Source: AG25 sp035604455
GTDB lineage: Bacteria; Gemmatimonadota; Gemmatimonadetes; Gemmatimonadales; GWC2-71-9
Assembly: GCA_035604455.1 (NCBI GenBank)
Contig: DATNIM010000009.1
Span: 1-64,000, forward strand
Length of the DNA: 64,000 bases
Direction: 5' to 3'
Part shown: positions 40,271 to 49,425 of the stretch, in pieces
Numbering within the stretch: position 1 is the first letter of the stretch
Layout of the letters: the number at the start of each line of letters is the position of its first letter
The notes under the pieces: generated by a model
The model's input: the letters and a program-made list of their open reading frames with translations, nothing else
The model's database searches: none
What the model was told of the DNA's origin: nothing
Position numbers and translations under genes: made by a program

Positions 40271-41569
40271 TCACGGCCACAGGCGGTAGAGCGTGCGCGG
40301 AAAGGCGATCGCCTCGCGCACGTGCGGGATGCCGCAGATCCACGCCACGGTGCGCTCGATCCCGAGCCCGAACCCCGCGTGCACGAACGTGCCGTACTTG
40401 CGCAGGTCCAGGTACCACGTGTAGGCGTCCTCTGGCAGGCCCTCGGCCCGGATCCGGGCGAGCAAACGATCGTAGTCGTCCTCCCGCTGGCTGCCGCCGA
40501 TGATCTCCCCGTACCCCTCGGGCGCCAACAGGTCGTTGTTGAGCACGGTCTTGGGGTCGGCCGGATCGACCTTCATATAGAAGGCCTTCACGTCCTTCGG
40601 ATAGTTGTGGACGAAGACGGGCCGATCGTACTGGCGGGCGAGGAGCGTTTCGTCGTCGCCGCCCAAATCGGCGCCCCAGGTGAGATCGCTGCCGAGCTCC
40701 CTCAGTCGGGTGATCGCGTCGGTGTAGGAGATCCGTGGAAAGGGCGGCGTCACGCGTTCGAGCGGGGCGAGATCGCGCTCGAGTTCGGTGAGCTCGGCGC
40801 GGCGGCGCTCGAGGCAACGGGCCACGATCGCCGACACGAATTCCTCCTGCAGCCGCATGTTGTCGTTCGAGTCGTTCCAGGCCACCTCCGGCTCGACCAT
40901 CCAGAACTCCGTCAGGTGCCGGCGGGTTTTCGATTTCTCGGCGCGAAACGTGGGGCCGAAGCAATACACCTTCCCGAGCGCCGCGGCGGCGGCCTCGACG
41001 TACAACTGCCCGGTCTGGGTCAAGTAGGCGGTGCCGAGGTCGAAGTACTGGGTTGCAAACAGGTGCCCCGCGGCCTCGCCGATCGCGCCCGTCAAGATGG
41101 GCGTGTCGACGAGCGTGAAGCCCCGATCGTAGAAGAAGTCCCGGATCGCCTGGATCGCCTCGTGCCGCACGCGGGCGATGGCCACCTGGCGCCGGCTCCG
41201 GAGCCAGAGGTGCCGGTGCTCGAACAGGTACGCGGTCCCGTGTTCCTTCGGCGTGATGGGGAACCCCTCGCTCGGTCCGAGGATCTCGAGCGCCTGGGCG
41301 TGCAGCTCGACGCCCCCCGGCGCCCGGGCGTCGCGCGCGATCCGACCCGACACGGCGACCGAGGTCTCCTGGGCGAGTTGACCGAGCGTCGCCCACACCG
41401 CCTCGGAGACGTCGTTCTTCGATACGACGACCTGCAGGTATCCCGTGCCGTCCCGCAGGGACAGAAACGCGATCTTGCCGCTGGTCCGCGCGCTCATGAC
41501 CCAGGCGCGCACCGTGGCCGTCTCGCCCGCGTGCGCGGGGAGCGCTTCGATTCGCAGATTGTCGGGCAT
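40271..41569 (-). CDS. asnS: Asparaginyl-tRNA synthetase
   Basis: This class II synthetase charges tRNA-Asn. The 432-residue product has the N-terminal OB-fold anticodon domain (VRAWVMSARTSGKIAFLSLRDGTG) and the catalytic domain with motif 1 near VDTPILTG, motif 2 TFRAEKSKTRRHLTEFWMVEPE and motif 3 GFGLGIERTVAWICG. FWMVEPE and the SKT-R-HL motif 2 favour AsnS over AspS. The promoter in the 46-base gap from recG and the predicted leaderless start suggest independent expression. It ends 7 bases from mazG, tail to tail. Confidence 0.95.
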   Translation of the reverse strand: MPDNLRIEALPAHAGETATVRAWVMSARTSGKIAFLSLRDGTGYLQVVVSKNDVSEAVWATLGQLAQETSVAVSGRIARDARAPGGVELHAQALEILGPSEGFPITPKEHGTAYLFEHRHLWLRSRRQVAIARVRHEAIQAIRDFFYDRGFTLVDTPILTGAIGEAAGHLFATQYFDLGTAYLTQTGQLYVEAAAAALGKVYCFGPTFRAEKSKTRRHLTEFWMVEPEVAWNDSNDNMRLQEEFVSAIVARCLERRRAELTELERDLAPLERVTPPFPRISYTDAITRLRELGSDLTWGADLGGDDETLLARQYDRPVFVHNYPKDVKAFYMKVDPADPKTVLNNDLLAPEGYGEIIGGSQREDDYDRLLARIRAEGLPEDAYTWYLDLRKYGTFVHAGFGLGIERTVAWICGIPHVREAIAFPRTLYRLWP

Positions 41570-41578
41570 AGGCGCGGC

Positions 41579-41608
41579 ATACTAGCCGCCGGATCGCGGT
41601 CCTCGCAA
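41579..41608 (-). promoter_or_regulatory. Probable promoter of asnS giving a leaderless mRNA
   Basis: On the minus strand TTGCGA (41608-41603) is followed after 18 bases by TAGTAT (41584-41579). Only 9 bases lie between the -10 box and the asnS ATG at 41569, so transcription would start 2-4 bases before the start codon. No Shine-Dalgarno is present. Confidence 0.5.
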
Positions 41609-41615
41609 GCCGACG

Positions 41616-43676
41616 CTAACCGACGCGGAAGAGCTCGAGGCCGCGCTCGTAGCGCGCGAGAACGCGGGCGCGGTGCGCCGCATGCGCCGGATCGGTCAGC
41701 GTCGGATCGCGGGCGACCAGCTCAGCCGCCGCGCGACGCGCGGCTTCGAGCAGCGGGAGATCGGTCACCAAGTCCGCGTAGCGGAGCGCGAGCGCGCCGG
41801 ACTGCCGCTCGCCGGCCAGCTCGCCCATGCCCCGTTCCTGCAAATCCAGCGCTGCGATCGCAAAGCCGTCGTCGGTGCCGGCGAACGCGGCGAGCCGAGG
41901 TCTGGCAGCCCGGTCGTCGAGCAGGAGAATGCAGTGGCTCGGGAGCGTCCCCCGCCCCACGCGGCCCCGGAGCTGGTGCAGTTGGGCCAGGCCGAAGCGC
42001 TCGGGGTGCTCGATCACCATCACGGTCGCGTTCGGGACATCGATGCCCACTTCGATCACGGTGGTCGCCACGAGCACGGCGATCGAACCGTCGCGAAACG
42101 CGCGCATCACGGCTTCGCGTTCGACGGCCGGCAGGCGTCCGTGCACGAGCCCGACAGAAAGCTCCGGGGCAGCCTCGCGCAGCCGGTCGGCCATGCTGGT
42201 CGCGGCCTTCAGGTCCGCGCGCTCCGAGCCGTCGATGATCGGGTAGACAACATAGGCCTGGCGGCCCGCGGCCGCCTCCGCCCGCAGAAATTCGTAGAGC
42301 TTCGGGCGCGCGGCCTCGGGGCGAAGCACCGTCTTCACCGCGGGGCGCCCGGCCGGACGCTCGCGCAGTTCGGTGACGTCCAAGTCCCCGTACCAGGTGA
42401 GGGCGAGCGAACGCGGGATCGGCGTGGCCGTCAAGAGAAGCACGTCCGGCGCGTCCCCCTTGGCGACGAGTGCCGCGCGCTGTTCGACGCCGAAGCGATG
42501 CTGCTCGTCGATCACTACGAGACCGAGCCGGTGGAACCGCACGGACTCCTGGATGAGCGCGTGAGTCCCCACCACGATCCCGGCCTCCGGGCCCGCGATG
42601 CGGGCGCGCGCCGCGGCTTTGGCCGAGCCCTTGAGCCCGCCGCTCAGCAGCACGGGGCGCACGCCCAGGGGCTCGAGGAGCCGCACAAGCGTCCGATGGT
42701 GCTGTTCGGCGAGCAGCTCGGTGGGCGCCATGAGCGCCGCCTGATACCCGTTCTCGACGGCGAGCAGCATGCCGAAGAGCGCCACGACCGTCTTGCCCGT
42801 CCCCACGTCCCCCATGAGCAGTCGATGCATCCGGAGCGGGGCCGTCATGTCGGCCGCGAGCTGCCGGACGGCGTGCCGCTGGCCCGCGGTGAGCGCAAAC
42901 GGCAGCGTCGCCTTGAGGCGGGTCGTGAGGTCCTTCTTCAGCTCGAAGCGGATCCCCGCGCGGGGGCGTTTGGCGAGTGCGCGCGCACGCGCCTGCACGA
43001 TCTGCTGGTCGAACAGCTCGTCGAAGGCGAGTCGCCGCCGTCCTTCCTCGGCCTGGGCGAGGCTCTCGGGGCGGTGAACCGCGGTGAGCGCCGTGCGTAG
43101 GTCAACGAGGCCGAGCGCGCGCAGGAGTGCTTGGGGATGGGGATCGACCACCGTGTCGAGGAGTGTCGGCAGGTGCTGGGCGATGAGCGTCCGGATCTGG
43201 CGGTGCGACAGGCCCTCGGTGGCGGGATAGATCGGCAGGACGAGCCCGCGCTGCGGCGTCTCACCCGCGTCGGCGAGCACGAGAAACTCGCGCGGGACGA
43301 GCTGGCGTCCCTGATAATGCCGCACGGGGCCCGTCACGAGAAGCAGCTGCCCCGGCTTGATCTGCCGCTCGAGGAACGGCTGGCCTGGCCACGCGCCCTC
43401 GAGCAGGCCGCTGGAATCGCGGAGCACCGCGCGGAACACGCGCAGTCCGCGGCGCGTGGGCAGGACACCCGTGCTGACGACGCGGCCAACGCACGTCACC
43501 TCGCGGCCGGTCGTCGCCTGCGCCAGCGGTGTCAGACTGGTGGCGTCGAGGTAGCGGTGAGGCGTGTGGTAGACGAGATCCCCGACCGTGCGGACCCCGA
43601 GCCGAGCGAGCGCTTCCGCACGCCGGGGGCCAACCCCCTTTACATACTTGACCGACGTCCCGAAGTGCAGCGGCAT
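41616..43676 (-). CDS. recG: ATP-dependent DNA helicase RecG
   Basis: RecG reverses stalled replication forks and branches Holliday junctions. The 686-residue protein has the N-terminal wedge OB domain (KGVGPRRAEALARLGVRTVGDLVYHTPHRY, GREVTCVGRVV). The helicase domains carry LLMGDVGTGKTVVALF (Walker A), VVIDEQHRFGVEQRAAL (DEQH box), TATPIPRSLALTWYGDLD, and HPERFGLAQLHQLRGRVGRG (motif VI). It follows ftsY by 4 bases. The ATG at 43676 gives the normal start (MPLHFGTSVKYVKGVG). Confidence 0.97.
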   Translation of the reverse strand: MPLHFGTSVKYVKGVGPRRAEALARLGVRTVGDLVYHTPHRYLDATSLTPLAQATTGREVTCVGRVVSTGVLPTRRGLRVFRAVLRDSSGLLEGAWPGQPFLERQIKPGQLLLVTGPVRHYQGRQLVPREFLVLADAGETPQRGLVLPIYPATEGLSHRQIRTLIAQHLPTLLDTVVDPHPQALLRALGLVDLRTALTAVHRPESLAQAEEGRRRLAFDELFDQQIVQARARALAKRPRAGIRFELKKDLTTRLKATLPFALTAGQRHAVRQLAADMTAPLRMHRLLMGDVGTGKTVVALFGMLLAVENGYQAALMAPTELLAEQHHRTLVRLLEPLGVRPVLLSGGLKGSAKAAARARIAGPEAGIVVGTHALIQESVRFHRLGLVVIDEQHRFGVEQRAALVAKGDAPDVLLLTATPIPRSLALTWYGDLDVTELRERPAGRPAVKTVLRPEAARPKLYEFLRAEAAAGRQAYVVYPIIDGSERADLKAATSMADRLREAAPELSVGLVHGRLPAVEREAVMRAFRDGSIAVLVATTVIEVGIDVPNATVMVIEHPERFGLAQLHQLRGRVGRGTLPSHCILLLDDRAARPRLAAFAGTDDGFAIAALDLQERGMGELAGERQSGALALRYADLVTDLPLLEAARRAAAELVARDPTLTDPAHAAHRARVLARYERGLELFRVG

Positions 43677-43680
43677 CGCG

Positions 43681-44529
43681 TCAGGGGCCGAGCAACCGGC
43701 GCGCGTAGCGGGTGGGGTCGAACGCTTCCAGGTCGTCGAGCCCCTCGCCCGTGGCGAGGAATCGCACGGGCACGGCGAGCGCACGGCGGAGGGCGACCAC
43801 GCTCCCGCCTTTCGCGGTGCCGTCGAGTTTCGTCACAACGAGACCGGTGAGCGGGAGTGCGGCCGCGAACGTCCGGCCCTGCGCCACGACGTTCTGCCCC
43901 GTCGTCCCATCGAGCACGAGCAATGCCTCGTGCGGGGCCGGCGCTCCGTACACCTTGGCGCTCACCCGCACGACCTTCACGAGTTCCTGAAGGAGTTGCG
44001 CGTCGGTATGCAGCCGGCCGGCGGTGTCGATCAGCACCGTGTCCACCCCCCGCGCTCGCGCGGCGGTGATCGCGTCGAACGTCACGGCCGCGGGGTCGCC
44101 CTGTCCCGAGCCGGGCACGACGCACGGCACGCCCAGGCGTTTGGCCCAAATCTCAAGCTGCTCGACCGCTCCGGCGCGGAACGTGTCCGCCGCGCCGAGT
44201 AACGTCGATCGGCCCGCACCCTCAAGGAGGCGGGCGAGCTTGGCGACGGTGGTCGTCTTCCCGACTCCGTTGACGCCGAACACGAGCACGACCGTGGGCG
44301 GCCGGTCGGCGTGCGCGAGCGTCGTGGGGCCGGGTGCGGCGAGGATGCGCACGACCGCGCGTTCGAGTGCCGCGTGGAACTCCTGGTCCGGCGTCTGAGC
44401 GACCTCGGCGAGGATTGCGGCGGTCGCCGCGACGCCGAAATCCGCTTCGAGGAGCAGGCGCTCCGCCGCCTTCACGTCCCCTGCGCCCCGGCGGCCGAGC
44501 ACCCGGGCGAGGCGCTGCCACAGGGACAC
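43681..44529 (-). CDS. ftsY: Signal recognition particle receptor FtsY
   Basis: FtsY docks SRP-ribosome complexes at the membrane. The 282-residue product is a bare NG domain without the long acidic A domain of E. coli FtsY. The N domain is followed by the G domain with VLVFGVNGVGKTTTVAKLA, DTFRAGAVEQLEIWAKRL, VLIDTAGRLHTDAQL, TKLDGTAKGGSVV and the GEGLDDLEAFD closing loop. The start is a GTG at 44529 that shares a base with the upstream stop (TAGTG). The compact form is common in many phyla; membrane binding would use the N-terminal amphipathic helix. Confidence 0.95.
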   Translation of the reverse strand: MSLWQRLARVLGRRGAGDVKAAERLLLEADFGVAATAAILAEVAQTPDQEFHAALERAVVRILAAPGPTTLAHADRPPTVVLVFGVNGVGKTTTVAKLARLLEGAGRSTLLGAADTFRAGAVEQLEIWAKRLGVPCVVPGSGQGDPAAVTFDAITAARARGVDTVLIDTAGRLHTDAQLLQELVKVVRVSAKVYGAPAPHEALLVLDGTTGQNVVAQGRTFAAALPLTGLVVTKLDGTAKGGSVVALRRALAVPVRFLATGEGLDDLEAFDPTRYARRLLGP

Positions 44530-46259
44530 TAGGGCAGACCCGAGCGCCGGCGCCACGCCCATTCGGCCGCGAACGCGGCAAGGGCGAGCCCGAAGAGCGC
44601 GCCGCGGTCGCGGGCGGACACGGTCTCCACGCGGGCGGTGGCGCGGCCGGGCTGCGCCCGGAGCGTCGGGGGCCGGGGCGGCCACTCGGGCGAGGCCGTG
44701 TCGACCGCGACGACCCCGCGTTCGGGGCCCCCGTCGAACTCGTAGGCGTAGGCGGCGGGCGGCAGCCGGACGCTGCTCTGCCCGTCCGGTCCGAACCGTA
44801 ACGTGTCGGTCTGCTCGCCCGCGCTCGAGCGGAATCGCGCCACAAGGTCGTGGGGAGTCCCGGCCCCGCTCCAGCGCCAGCGAACCGGCGTCCCGTCGTC
44901 CGCAACGAGGCCCACGGGAGTCGCCCGGACGGATTGGGGCGTGTGCGCCCCGAGCAGCCAGTCCGCGAGCGCCGCCATGAGCGTGCGATAGGCCTCCTCG
45001 TTCCGGCCGCCGCGGAACGCCCAGCGATAGAGCCCTGCGCCCGCGATCGTCGCGCGCCGCACCCCACCCCGCTCGGTGAGGGCGACCACGGGTTGGGGTT
45101 CGCCCCGACGCGCGAGACGTGCGGTGAGGACCACGGCGCCGGTGTCCGCCTCGGGCTCTACGCCGACCAAGGGCGGGAGCGAGTCCCAGGCGACGCCGGC
45201 CAGAGCCGCCGCGAGCGGCGACGCGGGCGGCAGATCGACGTACCACTCCCCCGCGGACGTCGCGGGGGCGAGCCGGAGCATCGCGGGCGCGGTAATGGGG
45301 GCGCCGGGCGTCGGCGCGCCCGCCACGACGACAAGTGCGGCCGTGCGCATCGCGCGCCGGACGACGTCGGCGCTGACCGAGGCGAGGGTCGTCCCCTCCA
45401 CCCAGCTCGCCTCGCTCGTGCCCCGCCGGATTTGGGCGAAGGTGCGGACCGGTCCACCGCTCAGGGCCGCGAGCGTGCGGGAGAGAAACCGGACATCCCA
45501 GTCGGGTGGTGCCGCTAGCACGACGGTCGTGGGCGCGGCGTTCACGTCCACGACGAACAGCCGGCCATCGTCCCGCGGTTCGGAGTCGCGAACGCCCTCG
45601 AGTTTGACGTCGAGGACGACCCAACCGGCGGGCAGGCTGATCGCGGGAAGCGCGAGGGGGACGGCGACGCTGCCGCTGTCGGGCAGCGTGACCGGCTGCG
45701 CCGCGACGTTGCGTCCTGCGGTCCGCGCGACGAGGGTCGCGCGCACTGGCCCGCGGGCGCGGGGGCCCGCTGTCCCGCAGACGACCGCGAGCCGGAGCGT
45801 GTCCGACGCCTCGACGCGATGCGGACCGGTGATCGAGGCGACGAAGTAATCTCGGAACTCCCCCCGGGCGAGGAGGACGACCTGCGGTGCGACGCGGAGG
45901 TCGGGCGCAATCTGGTCCCCGTCGTCGATCGCGCCGTCCGAGATCACGGCGATCGGCCCGCCGCGGCTCGCGGCCGCGACCAGGGCGGGCTTCAAGGCCG
46001 TGGTGCCGTCGGTGGGAGGCAGAGTGTCGAACGGTGCCACGCTTGCCCCAAAGCGCCAGATCGGCCCCCCCTGCGCGAGTGCCCGGGCGGAGTCCAGTGC
46101 CTCGCGCCAGCGGCCGCCGTATCCGGCCATGCTGAGCGACGCGTCGAGGAGTACGAGCGGCGGGGCGTTCGGGGCCGGGTGGGTGGTGACGGGGTTCCAG
46201 AGGAGGACGAGCAGCGCGGTCACGCCGGTGACGCGGAGCAGCGCCAGCCCGACGGTCAC
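44529..46259 (-). CDS. VWA-like membrane-anchored protein (BatA-type), unknown function
   Basis: The 576-residue product has an N-terminal membrane segment (about 5-22), then a domain starting PLVLLDASLSMAGYGGRW, where DASLS is the MIDAS DxSxS motif of von Willebrand A domains. The region VISDGAIDDGDQIAP fits the rest of that fold. Beta-rich segments follow, then a glutamine-amidotransferase-like or propeller-free region, and a C-terminal membrane helix (about 555-572) with a basic end. This general layout (TM, VWA, long loop, TM) occurs in BatA and in DUF4159-type proteins. The GTG at 46259 overlaps hisA by 4 bases and the end overlaps ftsY by 1. The function is unknown; a role in envelope stress or assembly is possible. 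Confidence 0.65.
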   Translation of the reverse strand: MTVGLALLRVTGVTALLVLLWNPVTTHPAPNAPPLVLLDASLSMAGYGGRWREALDSARALAQGGPIWRFGASVAPFDTLPPTDGTTALKPALVAAASRGGPIAVISDGAIDDGDQIAPDLRVAPQVVLLARGEFRDYFVASITGPHRVEASDTLRLAVVCGTAGPRARGPVRATLVARTAGRNVAAQPVTLPDSGSVAVPLALPAISLPAGWVVLDVKLEGVRDSEPRDDGRLFVVDVNAAPTTVVLAAPPDWDVRFLSRTLAALSGGPVRTFAQIRRGTSEASWVEGTTLASVSADVVRRAMRTAALVVVAGAPTPGAPITAPAMLRLAPATSAGEWYVDLPPASPLAAALAGVAWDSLPPLVGVEPEADTGAVVLTARLARRGEPQPVVALTERGGVRRATIAGAGLYRWAFRGGRNEEAYRTLMAALADWLLGAHTPQSVRATPVGLVADDGTPVRWRWSGAGTPHDLVARFRSSAGEQTDTLRFGPDGQSSVRLPPAAYAYEFDGGPERGVVAVDTASPEWPPRPPTLRAQPGRATARVETVSARDRGALFGLALAAFAAEWAWRRRSGLP

Positions 46260-46966
46260 CCGGCGCTCGAGCGTAACGCCTCGGCGAGCGTGAACTTCTG
46301 TTCGTAGAGCGCGCGGCCCACGATCGCGCCGGCCAAGCCGGCTTGCCGGACGGCGCGGAGATCGTCGAGCGCGGCGACCCCGCCCGAGACGATGGTCTCG
46401 AGGCCGAGGGCGGCGAGGGTCTGCGCCCCGGCCACGTCCGGCCCGGCGAGCATGCCGTCCCGTTCGATGTCGGTGTAGATGACCGTCCGGGCGCCCTGAT
46501 CGCGGACCCGCTCCGCGAGCGCCACGGCGGTCAGGTCGAACACCTCGGTCCATCCGCGGACGGCGACCTGGCCGCGCCGGGCATCAATCCCGACGGCCAA
46601 TCGCTCGCCGTAGCGACCGAGCAGCTGCTCGACGAGCGCGGGGTCCGTGGCCGCCTTGGTTCCGATCACGACCCGGGCCGCTCCCCAGTCGAGCATTTCG
46701 ACGATCGCGGCTTCGCTGCGCAACCCACCGCCCACCTGCACGGATACCTTCACGCGGGCGAGGAAGCGCTGCGCAATGTCGCGGTTGTCGCCGCGGCCGA
46801 ACGCACGATCGAGATCGACGAAGTGCACCCAACGGGCGCCCGCGGCGGCGAACGCCTCCGCCACCGCGATCGGGTCATCCCCGTAGGCCGTCGCCTGCTC
46901 GGCGGCACCCTGACGCAGACGCACCACGCGCCCGCCCTGCACATCGACGGCGGGATAGAGTTCCAC
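46256..46966 (-). CDS. hisA: Phosphoribosylformimino-5-aminoimidazole carboxamide ribotide isomerase HisA
   Basis: HisA performs an Amadori isomerisation in histidine synthesis. The 236-residue TIM barrel has the catalytic Asp in PAVDVQGGRVVRLRQG, the phosphate loops QVGGGLRSEAAI and SGGVAALDDL, and TDIERDGMLAGPD with the second catalytic Asp. No other histidine genes are nearby. Without trpF context I cannot exclude dual PriA activity. It lies between the M23 peptidase and VWA genes and overlaps the latter by 4 bases. Confidence 0.95.
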   Translation of the reverse strand: MELYPAVDVQGGRVVRLRQGAAEQATAYGDDPIAVAEAFAAAGARWVHFVDLDRAFGRGDNRDIAQRFLARVKVSVQVGGGLRSEAAIVEMLDWGAARVVIGTKAATDPALVEQLLGRYGERLAVGIDARRGQVAVRGWTEVFDLTAVALAERVRDQGARTVIYTDIERDGMLAGPDVAGAQTLAALGLETIVSGGVAALDDLRAVRQAGLAGAIVGRALYEQKFTLAEALRSSAG

Positions 46967-46980
46967 TTGGGGAGCGAAAC

Positions 46981-48249
46981 CTAATCGCGCTGGGCGGCGA
47001 CCATGGCGGGCGCAGTCGACTCCTGGTCGAGCGAATCGAGCGCGGCCCGAAAGCCGGTGCGCACGGAGTCGTAGCGGGCCCGCAGCGCTGCCGGGACCGG
47101 CGTCCCGGTGCCGAGGTCGCGGCCACGCGGGTTCATGGCGTGCCCCCCGACGAGGAACTCATAGTGCAGGTGGGGCCCCGTTGAGAGGCCCGTGGAGCCC
47201 ACAAAGCCAATCGTCTCGCCCTGCGTGACCTGCTGGCCGACCCGCAGCCCGTGGGCGAACGCCGACAGGTGCCCGTAGCGCGTGCGGATGCCGTTTGCAT
47301 GGCGGAGCTCGATGTAGTTCCCGTAGCCCCCTTCGTCCCACGCGACGACCGTCACACGCCCGTCCGCGGTGGCGCGGACCGGCGTGCCGTAGGGGGCTGC
47401 GAAATCGATGCCGTCGTGGTGGCGCCACTCGTGCAGGATGGGGTGATAGCGCTCACCGAAGCCGCTTGTGATCCGCCGAAACTGGAGCGGCGCGCGCAGA
47501 AACGTGCGCTTGAGCGACCGGCCGTCGTTGTCGTAGAACCCGGCGCCGTCCGGCGCGTTAAAGCGATAGGCAAAGTCGAGGACCCGTCCCCGCTCGACGA
47601 CCGCCGCCAGGATCTGGCCCACGCGACACTCGCCCTCGGCCGACGTGCGGCGCTCGACGAGCACGCGGAAGTGATCCCCCGGACGGACGTCGCGCGTGAA
47701 GTCGATGTCCCAGTCGTAGACGTCGGCCAGGGCCCAAGCCAGGGCGCGCCGCTCCGACGGGGGGAAGACCGACTCCGAGGCCACCCGATCGAGGGCCTCG
47801 TACAGCGACGTCGCGATCACGCCCTGCAGCCCGACCCGCGATACGGCCCACGGAATCGTGTCGACTGCCTCGACCCATCCGGTCTCGCTGCGCTCGAGGC
47901 GCACGCGCCACTCGGGCGCCAGGCGGACGCTGACGCGAGTGGGCACGCTGTCGGTCACGAGGCGGCGGAAGTTCACCACGAGGCCCGCGCGCAGGCGCCG
48001 GGCCGGCAGTGCGGTGGCGGCGGCGAGGAACGCGGTGCGATCGCGCCCGACGATCCCCCGGCGAGCGAGCAGGACGGACAGCGTCTGCCGCCGGCCCAGG
48101 GTGTCGGCCGCGTCGACGTAGGCGCGGGTCACCAAAATCGGCGGAGCGGTGAGCGGGCGGCGGTGGGACCAGGCTTCCCGCGCGGTCCAGCCGCACACGA
48201 CGACCGCGAGCGCGCCCGCGGCTGCGTAGCGCCGCGCCGCCCGGGTCAT
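46981..48249 (-). CDS. M23-family metallopeptidase (murein hydrolase)
   Basis: The 422-residue protein has one N-terminal membrane segment (about 8-22) and a long periplasmic region. The C-terminal M23 domain (about 270-385) carries HDGIDFAAPYGTPVRA (zinc His and Asp), YGHLSAF and the catalytic GPHLHYEFLVGG. Between them lies an OapA/LysM-like segment (LSVLLARRGIVGRDRTAFL and VRPGDHFRVLVERR). It likely cleaves peptidoglycan cross-links and the complete zinc motifs predict an active enzyme. The ATG shares a base with the ftsZ stop, so it probably functions near the division site; that is inference. Confidence 0.92.
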   Translation of the reverse strand: MTRAARRYAAAGALAVVVCGWTAREAWSHRRPLTAPPILVTRAYVDAADTLGRRQTLSVLLARRGIVGRDRTAFLAAATALPARRLRAGLVVNFRRLVTDSVPTRVSVRLAPEWRVRLERSETGWVEAVDTIPWAVSRVGLQGVIATSLYEALDRVASESVFPPSERRALAWALADVYDWDIDFTRDVRPGDHFRVLVERRTSAEGECRVGQILAAVVERGRVLDFAYRFNAPDGAGFYDNDGRSLKRTFLRAPLQFRRITSGFGERYHPILHEWRHHDGIDFAAPYGTPVRATADGRVTVVAWDEGGYGNYIELRHANGIRTRYGHLSAFAHGLRVGQQVTQGETIGFVGSTGLSTGPHLHYEFLVGGHAMNPRGRDLGTGTPVPAALRARYDSVRTGFRAALDSLDQESTAPAMVAAQRD

Positions 48250-49406
48250 CAGTCCATCTGCCGCCGGATGAAGGTGGGAATCTCGAGCTCGTTCACGTCA
48301 GTGGCGGGCGCGGGCGCCGACGGGCGCTTCATGGCCACATCGACCGGCTTGGGAAACCCGGCCGGCGGTGGCGGCGTGGGCCGGCTCATGCGTTCACGGA
48401 ACGGCAGGACGCCGGGCGCGGCCCGCTGCGCATCCGCGGCTGGCTGCTGTTTCTCGAAGCCCGTGGCGATCACCGTCACGCGGATCTCGCCGTGCATCGC
48501 GGGATCGTTCACCGTGCCGAAGATGATCTCGGCCTCATCGCCCGCGGCGTCCTTCACGACGTCGGAAATCTGGGTGACCTCGCCGAGCGTGAGGTCCTCG
48601 CCTCCGGTGATGTTGATGAGGACCCCGGTCGCGCCCGTGATGGACACGTTGTCGAGGAGCGGGCTCGAAATCGCCTGCTGCACAGCCTCCATGGCGCGGC
48701 TCTCGCCGCGGCCCGTGCCGGTGCCCATGATCGCGGCGCCGCCGTTCTGCATGACGGTGCGCACGTCGGCGAAATCGACGTTCACGATGCCGGTGACCGA
48801 AATCAGGGTCGAAATCCCTTGAGTCGCGTGGAGCAATACCTCGTCCGCTTTCTTGAGTGCGTCCTGGAAGGGAATGCCCTTGCCGACGACCGCGAGGAGC
48901 CGCTCATTCGGCACGACGACCATCGTGTCGACGTGTTTGCGCATCTCGGCGATGCCCATTTCGCCCTGTCGCATGCGCTTGCGACCTTCGAAGAGGAAGG
49001 GCTTCGTCACGATGCCGATGGTCAGAGCGCCCAGGTCGCGGGCCATCTGTGCGATGATCGGCGACGCACCGGTCCCCGTACCGCCGCCCATGCCGCAGGT
49101 GACGAAGACGAGATCTGCGCCGTGCAGGGCGTGGAGCACCTCGTCGCGGTTCTCCTCAATCGCCTGACGCCCGATTTCGGGGCGCGCGCCGGCGCCGAGG
49201 CCGCGGGTGAGCTTCTTGCCGATCTGGACCTTGATGTCCGCCTTGTTGTTCAGGAGCGCCTGGGCATCGGTATTGACCGAGATGAACTCCACCCCGGGCA
49301 GACCCTCGGCCACCATGCGGTTGAGCGCATTCCCGCCGCCCCCGCCGATGCCGATCACTTTCATGCGGGCGTTCTGCGAAACGGTTTCCTCAAGTTCGAA
49401 GATCAT
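48249..49406 (-). CDS. ftsZ: Cell division protein FtsZ
   Basis: FtsZ is the tubulin-like GTPase of the division ring. The 385-residue product has KVIGIGGGGGNALNRM, the tubulin signature GGGTGTG (about 107-113), and the T7 loop region NVDFADVRTVMQ. The C-terminal linker is proline-rich, and the tail DVNELEIPTFIRRQMD is the conserved FtsA/ZipA-binding peptide. GAGGG precedes the ATG at 49406. It follows ftsA by 19 bases. Confidence 0.98.
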   Translation of the reverse strand: MIFELEETVSQNARMKVIGIGGGGGNALNRMVAEGLPGVEFISVNTDAQALLNNKADIKVQIGKKLTRGLGAGARPEIGRQAIEENRDEVLHALHGADLVFVTCGMGGGTGTGASPIIAQMARDLGALTIGIVTKPFLFEGRKRMRQGEMGIAEMRKHVDTMVVVPNERLLAVVGKGIPFQDALKKADEVLLHATQGISTLISVTGIVNVDFADVRTVMQNGGAAIMGTGTGRGESRAMEAVQQAISSPLLDNVSITGATGVLINITGGEDLTLGEVTQISDVVKDAAGDEAEIIFGTVNDPAMHGEIRVTVIATGFEKQQPAADAQRAAPGVLPFRERMSRPTPPPPAGFPKPVDVAMKRPSAPAPATDVNELEIPTFIRRQMD

Positions 49407-49425
49407 GGGTCCCTCGGGTCCTCGA

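Noticed and set aside
40322..42238. A 638-codon plus-strand open frame opposite asnS and recG
   Set aside because: The translation is repetitive charge-rich text with no domain, and the opposite strand encodes two essential enzymes with intact motifs.
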